From positions 1,027,501-1,091,500 of the forward strand of contig JAEMWC010000082.1 of the NCBI GenBank assembly GCA_016490735.1: a stretch of DNA of 64,000 nucleotides, given 5' to 3'. The translations under genes and the position numbers were made by a program. Numbering within the stretch: the first letter of the stretch is position 1; the number at the start of each line of letters is the position of its first letter. Under the pieces are notes generated by a model. It was not told the origin of the DNA. It searched no databases and worked only from the letters and a program-made list of their open reading frames with translations. Shown here one piece after another: positions 9,905-21,508 of the stretch. The DNA is from Pachyseris speciosa (taxonomy: Eukaryota > Cnidaria > Anthozoa > Scleractinia > Pachyseridae).

Positions 9905-10157
9905 AGTCTGGGGCACTAAGACCATGTGAGCCTGAGCATCGTCAGCCATGGACAGCTGTTTCGGCCTTGTTAGGCCTCATCAGCATGGCATAGCTAATAC
10001 CCAGGCTCAAGTACGCACATGAATAAAACAAGCAGTGAAAATGTGAAGCTTGTGGAATGTGGCTGGAGTGATAAGGATACCTCACAAAAATAATCAAAAA
10101 TGTGTCTACAGGGCAATAAGTCCATACTATAACAGGCACTGTCCCTTAAAATATCTT
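9905..10157 (-). mobile_element. retrozyme-family copy, minus strand, with a canonical hammerhead
   Basis: This is an inverted, diverged copy of the 259-bp unit. It matches the family from the GTGAGGTATCC block through AAGCTTCACATTTTCACTGC to the ribozyme. About 40 bases present in the plus-strand units are missing downstream of the ribozyme (between AGGCTC and CATGG). Confidence 0.7.
9945..9989 (-). ncRNA. hammerhead ribozyme type I, canonical core
   Basis: On the minus strand: stem I GCCAUG (9989-9984) pairs with CAUGGC (9950-9945). The core CUGAUGA is at 9983-9977. Stem II GGCC-UAACAA-GGCC gives four pairs, with the usual G-C next to the core. GAAAC is at 9962-9958, the loop is AGCU, and the cleavage triplet GUC is at 9953-9951. 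Every invariant core nucleotide is present, so self-cleavage is expected from known hammerhead rules. Confidence 0.85.
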
Positions 10158-10187
10158 AGTGCCCAATGAGTGGCGTTCAGCTCACTA

Positions 10188-11598
10188 CAGTACCGGCCGG
10201 AGGGATTGCAGCATTACACGCGTGTAATGTGCGTGCAGTACACGCAGTTTACACGGACCTTACACTCACTTTACACGCACTGCCCACGCAATGCCCACGC
10301 AGTGTCCACGCAATATCCACGCAAATACATTTTATGCGTGTAATTTTACACTCAGTGACTGCGTGTAAAATAACACACAGTCTCTCCCCTGGAACTCACT
10401 CACCGCTCGTAAAAAGAACAAAACACTACCGTATTATTTGCTGACCGCCTTGCCGGTGTTCTGTCATTGTCGTTCATCAAATGAGAGTTTTAAAGCGAAC
10501 CCACTGTTTTACAAAAGGCATGAAGGATAGCTTGAAGTATTGCGCTCAATTTGTGGTATCGAAAACGGGATTAATTCGCAAACTTCGGAGTTGCGTGACA
10601 AGGATAAGCGCGTGAATTTAAAAAAGAAAGCCACAGATGAGACATAAGCGGCGCCCGATCGTCTAGACATTCGAAACGAACTGAGCTCGATTGACCAGGC
10701 TGTTCCTATATTATACTTGTAAAAAAAAAAATCCGTTGTGTTCATTATGAGCAGGCAAGCCAGCCCGGTTACCGAGAGCACCATTATTGTGAAGGAGATC
10801 ATTACAAAATGTAAAGCAAAACATACGAGAACTTTTACTTGTTAAATGATAAAATGAAATCCGATCCATTGATAGAATTCGTTACCTAGCACGTGACAAA
10901 AAATTTGCCCTCGTCGGGTGACAAAAATTAGCACACGCTGTTGAAGAATGAGATGTTTATGATGTGGGGAGATAAAACGAAACAAGATAAATGTATCATT
11001 TACAGCAAGCGAAAAGAATTTCACTCGAATTATAGCAGAGTGCCGCAAAATTTTTGCTCGAACTTTCGCTCGAAATTTCGCTCAAAACTGTCGCGGAACG
11101 GTGCAAAATTTTTAAACCATTGCGGAGTGCCGAAAACGGACTCTCACAGCAGTTCCTGAAATAGTAGCGCAGAATTTTTAGGTTATCCCTCGACAAGAGT
11201 AAGATGCTTTCTTTCAATCCTTAAGGTTCGTTGTAATGATGAGTGTTAAGAAGTAACATGAAAATTCGCTATTTTATTACGAGTGTTTTGATTTCACGTT
11301 CCGTAGCACATCGATCGCTGCGTGTTTATAACTCTGTCGGATAACATGTACAGCCATTTCGCAGTGTTGCGCGCTATATCTGAGACTTTTTGGCAAATTT
11401 GCGTGTATGAATGACAAAAGATCGCTGTATGCCATGAGTACACGCAAAGCAATTTTTACACGCAATTTTTACACGAACATTACACGCAGTGTCCACGCAG
11501 TGCCCACGCAATCCCACTCAGTGTCACTCAAATTACACGCGCATTACACGCATTTTACACGCTTGGACATGCTGCCCAATGAGTCCGGCCGGTCACTG
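10188..11598. mobile_element. TA-flanked MITE-like element (1.41 kb) with TACACGC subterminal repeats
   Basis: The ends are CAGTACCGGCCGGA and TCCGGCCGGTCACTG, inverted with a one-base difference. TA lies on both sides (10186-10187, 11599-11600). Dense TACACGC/CCACGC repeats occupy the outer 200 bp at each side (10210-10375 and 11430-11570). No open frame resembles a transposase. TA duplication and CAGT ends point to a Tc1/mariner-type non-autonomous element (inference). It is inserted in a retrozyme fragment: GTGCCC-AATGAGTGGC at 10158-10180 continues after it as TTTGTGAGGTATTCTTGTCACTC at 11608 (family signature GTGAGGTAT). Confidence 0.7.
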
Positions 11599-11639
11599 TA
11601 GACACATATTTGTGAGGTATTCTTGTCACTCAATTTAAA

Positions 11640-12029
11640 TCAGGGTGAATATACAGCTGTACATGGCAGTAACTAGAAAATACTGAAATGAGTATGTTTA
11701 TTTTATTCAGCAAACCAAGTATTCTTAGTCACAGTTTTTCTCTCGTGCAGAAATGTTGACAAAAACCATTCATGCATCTCGCTTTCTACAAACAAACAAG
11801 GTCCTCTAAAACCAACAGTTACTTTAATTACATTCAATGATCAAGTACAATGAAGTCTTACATGTACATGTAAATGGCAGGCTTCGAACATTCTTAGTAA
11901 AAATATTAATAACTGAATAACTGTGTTTGTAATACACTGTAGAAACACTTGCTTGGTGCAATGTACAGCGTATATCACATCTGCCTTACGATATGAACAT
12001 CAATTAGACATGTTTGACTTGCTCTGCTA
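11640..12029. other. intergenic, no gene seen
   Basis: AT-rich sequence with several TACATGTA words (for example near 11861). No feature supported. Confidence 0.4.
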
Positions 12030-12143
12030 TTAATAACCATCAGGTCCAAACTCTGGGGCTCGCTGAATGTCTTTCTGAATTTCTTCCGTGTCAAATGGCA
12101 GTGGGCCTGGCCTAAATCTTCGTTTCCTCTCCAAGCTAAACAT
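12030..12143 (-). CDS. possible terminal coding exon (37 codons), alternative last exon of the neighbouring gene or a separate gene
   Basis: The minus-strand frame begins ATG TTT AGC directly after a CTGAG acceptor and runs to TAA at 12030-12032. The peptide is charged and looks coding (ERKRRFRPGPLPF, DTEEIQKDIQRAPEFGPDGY). It is in a phase that could follow the 29-nt exon at 14452-14480, giving an alternative C-terminus to the gene at 13229-19698. I do not recognise the family. Confidence 0.4.
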   Translation of the reverse strand: MFSLERKRRFRPGPLPFDTEEIQKDIQRAPEFGPDGY

Positions 12144-13228
12144 CTCAGGTCAAGGGAAGTGATGAAAACATTTGAAGTTTACAACAGAAGCGTTGAAATA
12201 TGTATGTACATGATTGTATAGTTTACCAGAAAAACGTGTTTGTTTTTTGCACATCTTGTTTGGATAAAAGTAAAGAGATTAAGTAAAAATAGTTATTTAC
12301 AAGTTACACAATAAAACGGGTCGTCTATAAAATACATGTGCATGTACAGTAGTTAGAAACAAAACAAATCTCTCAGAATTTACAAAACGTTGTCGTAAGA
12401 TGATGGTTACAACTTCTTATAATTAAAACCTGAGGTACATGTAGTGTACACTGTATCAACTGATTAGTAGTTGTAAGATTCAACTGCTGCTGCTGCAAAT
12501 TACAAAATTATTTTAAAAAATACAACAAACAAACAAACAAAACAAAAACAGATTAGCTGTAAATTGTAGGATTGATCCATCAAGGCATACACACAAGTCC
12601 TGAAAAGTCCTGGAAACCAGTGTGAGCCAGCTTAAGTACACATGGAAAATTGAGTTGACGTAGGGCTCGGAGCATAACCAACCTATGTCGAATTTTAGGT
12701 CGTTTTTCAATTTTGCCCAGATTTGTCCGAATTTTTGCATGTGAACTGCAATTCAATTGAAAGAAGGTGTAATGCAATTTGCAAACCACTCTCGTGGAAG
12801 ATTGGTTTCTTTGTGTACGTAAGGAAAAATACATTTTTTACACACATTACATGTATTTCTCCAAAATTAAAAAAAAAGGTGAAAAAAATACCAGATAACG
12901 TTTTCAATCGAATTGCAGTTCACATACAGAAATTCGGACAAATCCGAGCAAAATCGAAAAATGACCTCAATTTCGACATACAGGTTGGTTTTGCTGCAAT
13001 CCCTTCAATTATTCATTAATTTATGACAATGTAGAGAACAAAAACAACCATGGAAAATAAAGTTGATTGGCCTGCAGCCTCAGGTATTAAATCTACTCCG
13101 ATGAAGCAATGATACTGCTTCCTGGCTGATGCCACGAAAGTATTGCCCAAGTACACATTATACATAAGTATCCGTTACTTTCTTGTCAGTGTTATTTTAT
13201 GATCACATGCATTTAATACTAAAGGATA
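12144..13228. other. intron or intergenic sequence without recognised gene
   Basis: AT-rich sequence with an A/C microsatellite at 12525-12550. The open frames here look random in composition. Confidence 0.35.
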
Positions 13229-16200
13229 CTATTCATCGCATCTTTGCCGCATTGTGCGCAAGTGCTCTTCTCGTATCTGCTGTTCTTCATCTGGATCTTG
13301 CATGATGTACTCCATTATGAGTCTGGTTATCAAAGGCTGTGAAATGAGAAATAACAGCTCAGTGGTTTCAATAAGCAATGACGTCCGACGAAAAGCATCA
13401 GCTACATGTACTTCAATCAGAAGTCGGCTACTTTTTCTCTAAAATGTAGTAATTAAAGAACGATTCTTTTTTTTCCTTAATACCCGTCGTCTACTCTACT
13501 CCAACTCGCTGCCTACATGTACTTCAAATTTTATAGAAACCCCTGACAGCTGTTAAAAAAGCTCGCTATTTCTGAAACTATTTCTACACTGTCACTTACA
13601 GAAGCTGACCTAGACAGTTAATACATGGTGTTCAATGTATTTACAGCAAGAAGCAATTCACTGAGAAATCAAAGCTACTAAACTGTGCATGTACACCTGA
13701 TGTCATCACAGATATCACGCAAATAAAAAATAAAATTGCTTACATGTACCATTCAATAAATTAAGTCAAGAAAATTATTATTATTGATACATGTATGTTG
13801 TAGAAATAAACAATTTGTCAAAGTTTCAGGGCTGTGCGATATTCTGAGCTTGAGGTATTCGGCAAAGGGTACCATTGCAAATTATAGTGTTTAGCATGGA
13901 GATGCCATGTTGGTGTCCCTCTGAGGGGCACCAACATGGTGGCCAGAAAGCAGTAGAGACATCTGGAGTGTACTTTGGCTCTCTCTCTGTGCTAAACTTG
14001 AAAACATTCACATAGACACTTGTCTTAACATACATGTATTGGTTAAATTCAGAACTCGAAAACACAAGGCGAATTGATATTAATTTTTTTGTGAATGTGA
14101 CACAGAAGCAATCCAGATGTACGGAGAGTCACACTTTGTGAAAAAATTCGAAATTCAAACTGCTCTACATAAGTCAATGCTCAAACCATAGATGAGATTA
14201 AGCAGGAGATTCAAAAGCTGTTGCATGTAATAATACAGTCATGTACATATATGTAAAGATGTACTTGGTAAAAATAAAATTGTTTCCAATTATCACAAGG
14301 CACAGAAACTAACAACAAAAAATGCCTGCTCGATGTTTTGCAATAAAAACGAAAATACCAGTAATTAATAATTTGAAGAATTTTTCTCAATGTAACTCTT
14401 AAAAATTAATGTACTGTCAGTAGCAACAAAGACAAAGAAAACTCAACCTACATCTCTAGTGCCAGTCTCATCTGGTTCTTCTGTGAAATAAATAAAAATT
14501 AACTGTAACTTGTAGCCTCATAAGCAATGTCACATGTACAGTACTGTTGTATATACTGTAATTAGCCTTTGAACAGCTAACGCTGTACATAAACAGTGGC
14601 ATTCTAGCGAAAGCCTAATGGGTGCGTAACGCTTTCAGCCATGTAACAGACAAGCATTAGCATGCATTTTCCTTTGTTAAGGTAGGTCAAAATGTGCTGA
14701 AACCAGTAGTACAGTGTACATGTATCACCCATAAAGACAGAATACACAAACAACTGCAGGGTAAAAATTCCTGCGTAATTTCAATTTTCTGCAAAATTGG
14801 GACCGTCATAAAAGGTATGTGTATTGGTGTATCAGTAATTAAAAATAATTTTTTTTTTCCTAAATTTTTTCTCCCCTCAGCTCTCCTTGATGAGAATGTT
14901 GCAAAATTTTAATGTTTGCCAAAATAATTAACAATTATTGGATGAGGCTGAGCATGATAGGGCTCAAGAATATTAATGTTATGGTTGAAGTTTGTGTTAT
15001 CTGCCGAAGTAGAAGGCTGAGGTGGATAACACAAACTAAGGTGTTGATAATTCTTGCTATATTCAATACTTGTTTTATTATGCATGCACAAAAAAAAGAC
15101 TGTGTTCAAGAAACCAAACATGTTGCATCAACTTGTAAACAATTTAATTATTGATAGCTGAGTTAATCTTTTGTCTCACAAAGATGTGGATCGCGACGTT
15201 TCTACCGCTATACTGCTGGTCTTCATCAGGCGATGGTGTTGACTGGCTACGTGTGAGTATAAGAAGCACCGTGGTTAGTGGTGATTGGTGCGTTTCGATC
15301 CCCGCTTAGGCTGTTGTTGATTGGAGGATTTCAATCCTTGTCTTCTTGAGTTTCGTTCTTAGATCCACATACTTCCAATATGATGGACTGATTTACGAAC
15401 AGCAAAGAAGGAGCAGCCATGGGTAGCCCGGTATCCGCAGTGATAGCTAACCTCTACATGGAGGGTTTTGAGGAGCAAGCTTTGATATCGACGCCCTGCA
15501 CACCTAAGATCTGGAAATGCTATGTGGATGACACCTTTACCATCTTAGATGGTGACAAAGTTAACTCGTTCTTACAACACTTCAATAGTCAACAGCCGAC
15601 GATCCGTTTCACAATGGAAACTGAGAATGACAACTCAATTCCCTTCCTTGATACGTTGATCATCAAGGATTCAAATGGATACCTCTCTACCAGTGTTTAC
15701 AGAAAGCCTACACACACTGACCAGTACCTAGTGTATGATTCACACCACCCACAATCTGTAAAATGTGGTATTGTCAAGTGCCTGTACGATTGATCTAAAC
15801 ACCTCACAACAAAACCATCAGTTATCTCTCATGAAAAGAAACACCTTCTCATCGAAATTCTCCAATCAACAACAGCCTAAGTGAGGATCGAAACGCACCA
15901 ATCACCACCAGCCACGGTACTTCTTATACTCACACATAGCCAGTCAACACCATCGACTGATGAAGACCAGCAGTATAGCAGTCGAAACGTTGCGATCCAC
16001 ATCTTTGTGACTCAATCGTGAGACAAAAGATTAACTCAGCTATCATTTGAAACCACGATGATGAACACCTTTCATAATAATTTAATTATTAGTAACACTG
16101 CACCCTAAAAGTTGCAGTGTAGTCCAAAAGTTTTCAGCGAGAATTGGGTGCATGTATGTAGCCAATCACAATTGAAATAATGACTCCAATGCATGATGAT

Positions 16201-17168
16201 GACGATGATTATGCCAACTATTCCGTAAGTTGCCATGAAACACAATCATGTTATTGGATACTGTATGTACATGTATGAACATTATATTACTAGTTATGAC
16301 CTACCAATAAATCTTTCATAAAACAAACAGCCAGCTACTCCACTGAGAAACACTATGGACTGTGGAAGAAATATAAACAGGACAAAAATACTATAAGTAC
16401 AATGTACGTGTGGCTGGACAATGCAATTCCCATGGTTTTGGTCTGCTTGGCAGCCATTTGATATCATGCCTGAAAAACAGAGCTCATTATGCAACATTAA
16501 ATGTAAAGGACATGCACATGATGTACATTATACATCATCTGCTCTCTCTGGAAAATGAAAGCAAGTACGCAATTCTTGATTGCTTAGACTTACAGTGTAG
16601 TATAAACAACCAAGAAAAATAATAATATGCATGTACTCTGTACTTTGTCAGGAATGTGTTTTAGCACAAGCCACACAAGTCTAGTATGACTTGCAACAAA
16701 ACACATTCCAAAAAGGACCTTAGACATCTAAGGCTATGGGAAATAGCCTGATGATCTACAGTGTAGGAATACGTGACCACCAACACAACCAATGGTTCAA
16801 ATCTTCAAATAAAAAATAATACTGTAGTTTCTCTTTTTTATATGGCCTGTTCTGAAATGAAGAAGCACGCTAAATGGATTCAGCAGATCAAAGAGCAACG
16901 ATGGAAATCAGGAGTAGATTGTTTATTCTACAAACTTTAGTGGGCCAGCAGCGAAAACTAGTCGTTTTCCAGACTTCGACCTCGACAATCGATTCTTCAT
17001 AGACTACAATGATCTTGTCTTAAGATTCATAATTGTAATGGAACAATAGAGAAATTGCAATAGAGAGTAAGTCTATATTTTGGAAACATCTGTTTGAAAA
17101 AGGAATTTGTTTAATAATAATAATAATAATAACATTTATTTCTATAGCGCAAATTCAACTGTACAGTT

Positions 17169-17215
<47 letters not shown>

Positions 17216-19698
17216 CCACGCAGTTCACAATTTTTTTTATGAGAAAGTTCAGTATGATATACCGGTGCCCCCAGGTCAGAATAAGTGATAAGCCATCACA
17301 CCGGGGACATCGTCCCCTACTCTTCCGAACAGTGTGTGGGTTCTTTAACGTCCCACACCAGTACTGTGAGACGGGGCCTACAGTTTATCGTCCTTATCCG
17401 AGAAGACTAGAAAGTCTAACCATTTGCAGATGTTATTGCAAAGGCAGCACTTTCTCCTCAATTATTTAAAGACCCTGAGTGTTGGTCCGACCGGGGTTTG
17501 AACCACCGACCTCCCGCACGCTAGTCCGGTGCTCTACCACTGAGCTAACCGGTCGGCGGTTTAATTTGTACATGATTTGCTTGATAAGAATGGTAGATTT
17601 GTCTCTGGAAAATGTACAACTTAAATACAATGTGCATCTAAACTTTTTTCAATACTTTCAACTTATTGCTGCAATCCCCATTTACTTGAAGAAATAAGCT
17701 GTACTAATTAATAGAGATATACTTGACAAAAGGGATGCATTCTATCTGTCCGATAAAATAGCAATCCTGTTAACTAAACTGAGATGCAAAGATTATTACA
17801 ATTTATTTCAGGAAAACACTACAACGGAGCCTACTTCTATTAAACGCTGGTCCAGACTTTTTGCCAACTTTGGCCACAACTGGAAGCAGACATTCAATAC
17901 AATCTACCGGTATAAAATACAGTTGTAACTGTTGACAACAAGTTAAGAGAATTCAGTTATAAACTTCTGCATAGAATTTTAGTACAGTCATGTAACCAAT
18001 AAGGAACTCAAGCGATTTAAAATCAGAAATGATGACATTTGCTCCCAGTGCAAAAACCCTGATTCACTGGAACACACCTTTTTAGAGTGTCCTGTAAATA
18101 TTAAATTTTATCAAGATGTCTTATCCTGGTTCAATGTATCCAGTGGAACTTATATAAACCTCTCAATGAGCACATTTTATTTCAAAATTATCCCCCGCCA
18201 TCTATAAACAATAACCTCCGACACCGACTAGATCTACTCATCCTGCTTATAAAAAAGTACATTATAGCTGTAAAATTAACGAGATGCATCCTAACTGCTC
18301 TCAATTTTTGTAAATAATTTAATAATACAATGGAAAATTGAGAATTTAATGTAAAACTGACTTTTTATATATCTTTATCAAAACCTCTTGATGTGCTGTC
18401 CTTATTTTGTTTGTTTGTTTGTTTCGATTTGTAACAACATTGTAAGTAGTGTATTGTTTCATATTAAAGAAGTAAGTATAAGTATTATAGTTAAAGTGAT
18501 ACTGTATTGTTACTATTTCAGTATTGTAAATATTGTAACCAGTGTACTAAGTTTTAATGTCATTAAAAACAAATTTCAAAAAAAAAAATCATAATTATAA
18601 CGAGTACGAAATTCTATACTGTGGACTCTTGCACTTCGCCTGTGATGAATAATTTCACGGAAGATTTACAACCATGGCTACTCAAAATGTTGACTCTCTC
18701 GAGGTTCGAGCGAAATGAACCGAATCGGCGATGTCTACCAAGATGCTTTACGATCATAGTACAAACACTGCCTGCATTGCACTTGTCTTTTATTTTATCA
18801 CTGAACTGTCCTGTTGTTTCTTATGTTTGTTAGCGATGTTGTTCACAAAGAAAATTCGTAAGCGAAATTCCCTACATGGTGGGGTTATGGATATTTTCTG
18901 GAACCATACAATACATTGATAAAAATAACCATAATTATTGATTGTACAGCCTACAGTTGTAGACCTTCATGCCCTCAGCTGCGATTAATTTCAACTCACC
19001 GGTGTTTTCCAGTCAGTTATTATCCTCATCAACAAACCGCGCTGTTTCTCAGCTCCATAACTACTAATTTTCCTCACAGACTGACAGTTTCTCACTGCAA
19101 AGGCACAAAGGAATCAAATTAATTTAAATAATATCAACCAGATACCAGATTATTACATGCAAATATTTGTGCACATTGTACATGTAGCGTTTTCCTAGCA
19201 ATAAATCTCTCTTTTTCGTCTTCTTTCATCTTTTAGAATTCAAATTTCCAGGATGCAGCTAAGGCAAACTTACTCAAGAATATTTGGGCGTATTTGATCA
19301 AGATCATGACCACAATTGTTAACTCGTTTTGTTCTTCTTAACTTCAACTCTCTAACAGAAACTTGAAAAACTGCAAAGACCGTGAACGAAGATCTTGATT
19401 GCTTGTACGTTGGATTTTACAGGAGATCCAATCAACCAAGCTTAAAAAATAGACGATTAGAAGTCCAAAGACCACTGCAAGGTTGATACAACGTAACATA
19501 TTTGAGAACAATATTTCGGCTGGCCAAACAGAGTTAGAACAGAGTAAAAAAGAGAACCTGAATAATTATATGATAACTTTAAAGTCCATTCTATGTGTTA
19601 CCTTTGAAAAAGGCAGCAATAAAGAGATTGAACTTACAAGATCGGCGAGATATTTGTCCCAATCTGGTCCACAACAACTGACCTCGATAGGCGGCCAT
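13229..19698 (-). CDS. small single-pass membrane protein, possibly mitochondrial, five exons (104 aa in this model)
   Basis: Proposed exons on the minus strand: 19698-19638, 16469-16408, 16359-16305, 14480-14452 (29 nt) and 13336-13229. All borders are GT/AG and phases agree. The start lies in a good context (AAGATGGCCGCC). The first 20 residues (MAAYRGQLLWTRLGQISRRS) are basic and amphipathic, like a mitochondrial presequence. SIVFLSGVAGCLFYERFI is a single hydrophobic segment. The C-terminus is acidic/basic and helical (PLITRLIMEYIMQDPDEEQQ, then IREEHLRTMRQRCDE). The second exon is the weakest: 16469-16305 could instead be one continuous exon, because the 48-nt piece between is in frame and lengthens the hydrophobic part. 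A SINE, a LINE tail and a Penelope-like fragment sit in the introns. I cannot name the family; a small inner-membrane assembly factor is a guess. Confidence 0.45.
15190..15234 (-). ncRNA. hammerhead-like motif in the left arm
   Basis: Minus strand: ATCGC (15234-15230) pairs with GCGAT (15194-15190), and CTGATGA is at 15229-15223. An A and a short imperfect stem II (ACCAGC AGTATA GCGGT) follow, then GAAAC (15202-15198) and GTC (15197-15195). Stem III has no loop, so this copy is probably impaired. Confidence 0.5.
15419..15793 (+). pseudogene. Penelope-like reverse transcriptase fragment
   Basis: A 124-codon frame with MGSPVSAVIANLYMEGFE (finger/palm motif before the active site), the catalytic YVDD in KCYVDDTFT, and STSVYRKPTHTDQYL, a typical Penelope-like RT region. 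The natural upstream residues (KEGAA, at about 15403) are open, but the rest of the N-terminal RT is missing. The stop at 15791 precedes the right arm. The element is truncated and inactive. Confidence 0.8.
15952..15996 (+). ncRNA. hammerhead-like motif in the right arm (degenerate)
   Basis: CTGATGA is at 15957-15963 and GAAAC at 15984-15988, with GTT where the cleavage triplet should be. Stem I is ATCGA with GCGAT, with one mismatch. It is the inverted partner of 15190-15234. Confidence 0.45.
16470..17112. other. intronic sequence, no feature recognised
   Basis: No open frame or repeat that I can identify. It contains AT-rich DNA and a few ACATGTA-like words. Confidence 0.3.
17113..17558 (-). 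mobile_element. tRNA-derived SINE, full-length-like
   Basis: The minus-strand head at 17558-17485 has A-box (GGTTAGCTCAGTGGTAGAGC) and B-box (GGTTCAAACCCC) spacing as in a tRNA. A conserved body follows (AGACTTTCTAGTCTTCTC region, GTCTCACAGTACTGGTG) and then an (AAT)n tail at 17113-17132. Similar copies lie at 43881-44603. Confidence 0.8.
17700..18590 (+). mobile_element. truncated LINE, C-terminal ORF end and 3' UTR
   Basis: Broken plus-strand frames read KLREFSYKLLHRILV and ICSQCKNPDSLEHTFLECPV. This is a CxxC...H...C knuckle typical of the end of LINE ORF2 proteins. Stops and frameshifts are frequent. The unit ends in an A run at about 18577-18588. Confidence 0.65.
18600..19637. other. 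intron 1 of the small membrane-protein gene; unassigned plus-strand ORF
   Basis: A plus-strand frame at 18731-18919 contains a hydrophobic stretch (ITELSCCFLCLLAMLF) followed by KKIRKR. It lacks further support and may be chance. Nothing else is recognised. Confidence 0.2.
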
Positions 19699-19841
19699 CT
19701 TGGATGCAACAACCTAGTGACCAGACCACCCTCTGGCATATTGTGGAATAAGGTCAACGCCTGGTGAAATACTGCTCTTCTCCAGTGTCCTCGGTCCTTT
19801 GCAAGTCTTCTGCCAAAGGTAAGACATTAATTACCCGGGCT

Positions 19842-19871
19842 GCGCGCGTCTCGCGCGGCGCCCGGGTCTAG
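19842..19871. repeat. GC-rich hairpin
   Basis: CCCGGGCTGCGCGCG is followed by CGCGCGGCGCCCGGG, an almost perfect inverted repeat in otherwise AT-rich DNA, about 150 bp upstream of the start at 19698. Confidence 0.5.
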
Positions 19872-19969
19872 AACTACCGACGGTTCTCGAATTCTTTTTC
19901 GTCGTCGAGTATCATCCACAAATGGCACTTCCGGCGTTTCTGCGCAAGAGCTAACTATTTTTAACAACA

Positions 19970-20500
19970 GTGATGCGTGTTGTCACGTATGGGAAAATGT
20001 CGATTCATCTTGTGGCTTTTGAAGTCTGAACAAACAATATGTTAAGAGAAGTGTCTATGCGAATGTTTGGAAGTTCAACGGCGAGAAGAAAGTTGTTAAC
20101 ATGAGTAAACTTAACGGCAGATGGACTGCCGTGTTTCCCCGTGTCTGCTTCAGTAGACAGCGAGTAGTCTCTAATTTTGGCGACGGATTGTGGGGGCACG
20201 TGCGCGCGCGAAGTTGCGAGGAGACGCGACGCGAGGGGAGCGCCAAAAATTAGAGACTACAGACAAAGGGAGTTTGACCTTTCACGGCCGAGTGATTCGA
20301 GTGTAAATCTCATATCAACAGCAAGAATGATGCCTGTTGTCACGTATCGGAAAACGTCGATTCACCTTGTGTTTTTGAAGTCTGAACAACTAATATGTTA
20401 AGACAAGTGTCTATACGAATGTTTGCAAGTTCAACAGCGAGAAGAAAGCTTTAACATGACCAAAATTTAACTCCAGATGGACTGCCGTGTTCCCGTATCC
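19970..20500. repeat. diverged direct repeat flanking a GC-rich inverted-repeat element
   Basis: 19970-20135 and 20325-20500 are diverged direct copies (GTTGTCACGTAT, GTCTGAACAA, AGATGGACTGCCGTGTT). Between them, 20164-20260 is bounded by GTAGTCTCTAATTTTGGCG and its inverse and has a GC-rich centre with a CACGTGCGCGCGCG run, probably a MITE. Confidence 0.6.
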
Positions 20501-21508
20501 GCTCCATTGAGATGTACATTTTGTTGAATAACTCAAGTACGGGATATTACACACCTCTGAGACTTTGACAGGTAGTTTATTTACTATTTTGCCACAATAT
20601 CTCAATTTCTGGACTTTAATTTTTGAATAATAAGCGATTATATTTTACAAATGTACTAGCGTCCCTTGAAACTGTCCAGAAACGTTCCTTTCTTGTGTTT
20701 CAAATGACCCTGGATTGACGTATTTGTAAACAGTTTCACTCTGCTAATTAATTTTCTACTCACATTTCACCGAGACTCCATTCACATTTATGCGAAAAAA
20801 TCCAACATCGTTCGATAAGCGTTTCCTTTCTCAAACAATTATCCATCGAAGCGAAAACAAGTGTGCTTAGTTTTTTTTTTTTGGAATCAATACACTATTT
20901 TTATCATCTTGCATAACGATAAACCTCTGTGGCCTAAATGTCATTGTTCCTGCCTGTGACGCAGCTAACCCGGGTTCGATGTCTTTTAGTGGTATATATC
21001 ACGGGCTTTATTTTTTCTGTTTCTCTTTTTCTTGTTCTTTTAGAAATATTTTTTACAAGTGTTATAATTATTGTGCTCAATGGTTGAGCTGTATTTTAGA
21101 GGAATATATGTTGATAGGGGTCTAAAGAAATAGACTCCAACACAAGCTAAACACAATGCGTCCGATGTAAGAAAGACAGACTTCCCTCTATTCTTTTGTT
21201 TAGCACTAAGTTAGGGATACAATACTGTTTTCTGCAAGCCCGGGTTTAGGCTAATTGTAGCCTCTTGTTATTTTTCTTTCCAAAAAGCTGTTGTTGTTGT
21301 TTTTTTTTAAGATTGTAGAGGTCTGGTGTAACCTCATAAATGTCTCCCATCTCGGAGGAACGCGACGTCTGCGTATGAGGCTAGCAATTACACGGCAACT
21401 TACGCGAAATGACAAGACACACCATAAAATTACACTCTATAAGACCTGCTTGCCATGTCAATGATATTTCTGGAACTTTACCAGGGAATGTAAAACTGCA
21501 GGACGTTA
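20501..21508. other. no gene seen
   Basis: AT-rich sequence with short T runs and no convincing open frame or repeat family. Confidence 0.35.

Larger units (their letters stand above)
15155..16045 (+). mobile_element. Penelope-like element fragment with inverted terminal repeats
   Basis: 15155-15345 and 15865-16045 are inverted copies (TTAATCTTTTGTCTCAC, GATGTGGATCGC, CAGTCAACACCATCG). Between them lies reverse-transcriptase coding sequence. Both arms carry hammerhead-like motifs, as reported for the pseudo-LTRs of Penelope-like elements. Confidence 0.75.

Noticed and set aside
19696..20260. CpG-rich patch as a CpG-island promoter
   Set aside because: Most of the GC comes from a hairpin and an inverted-repeat element, so it cannot be separated from repeat composition.
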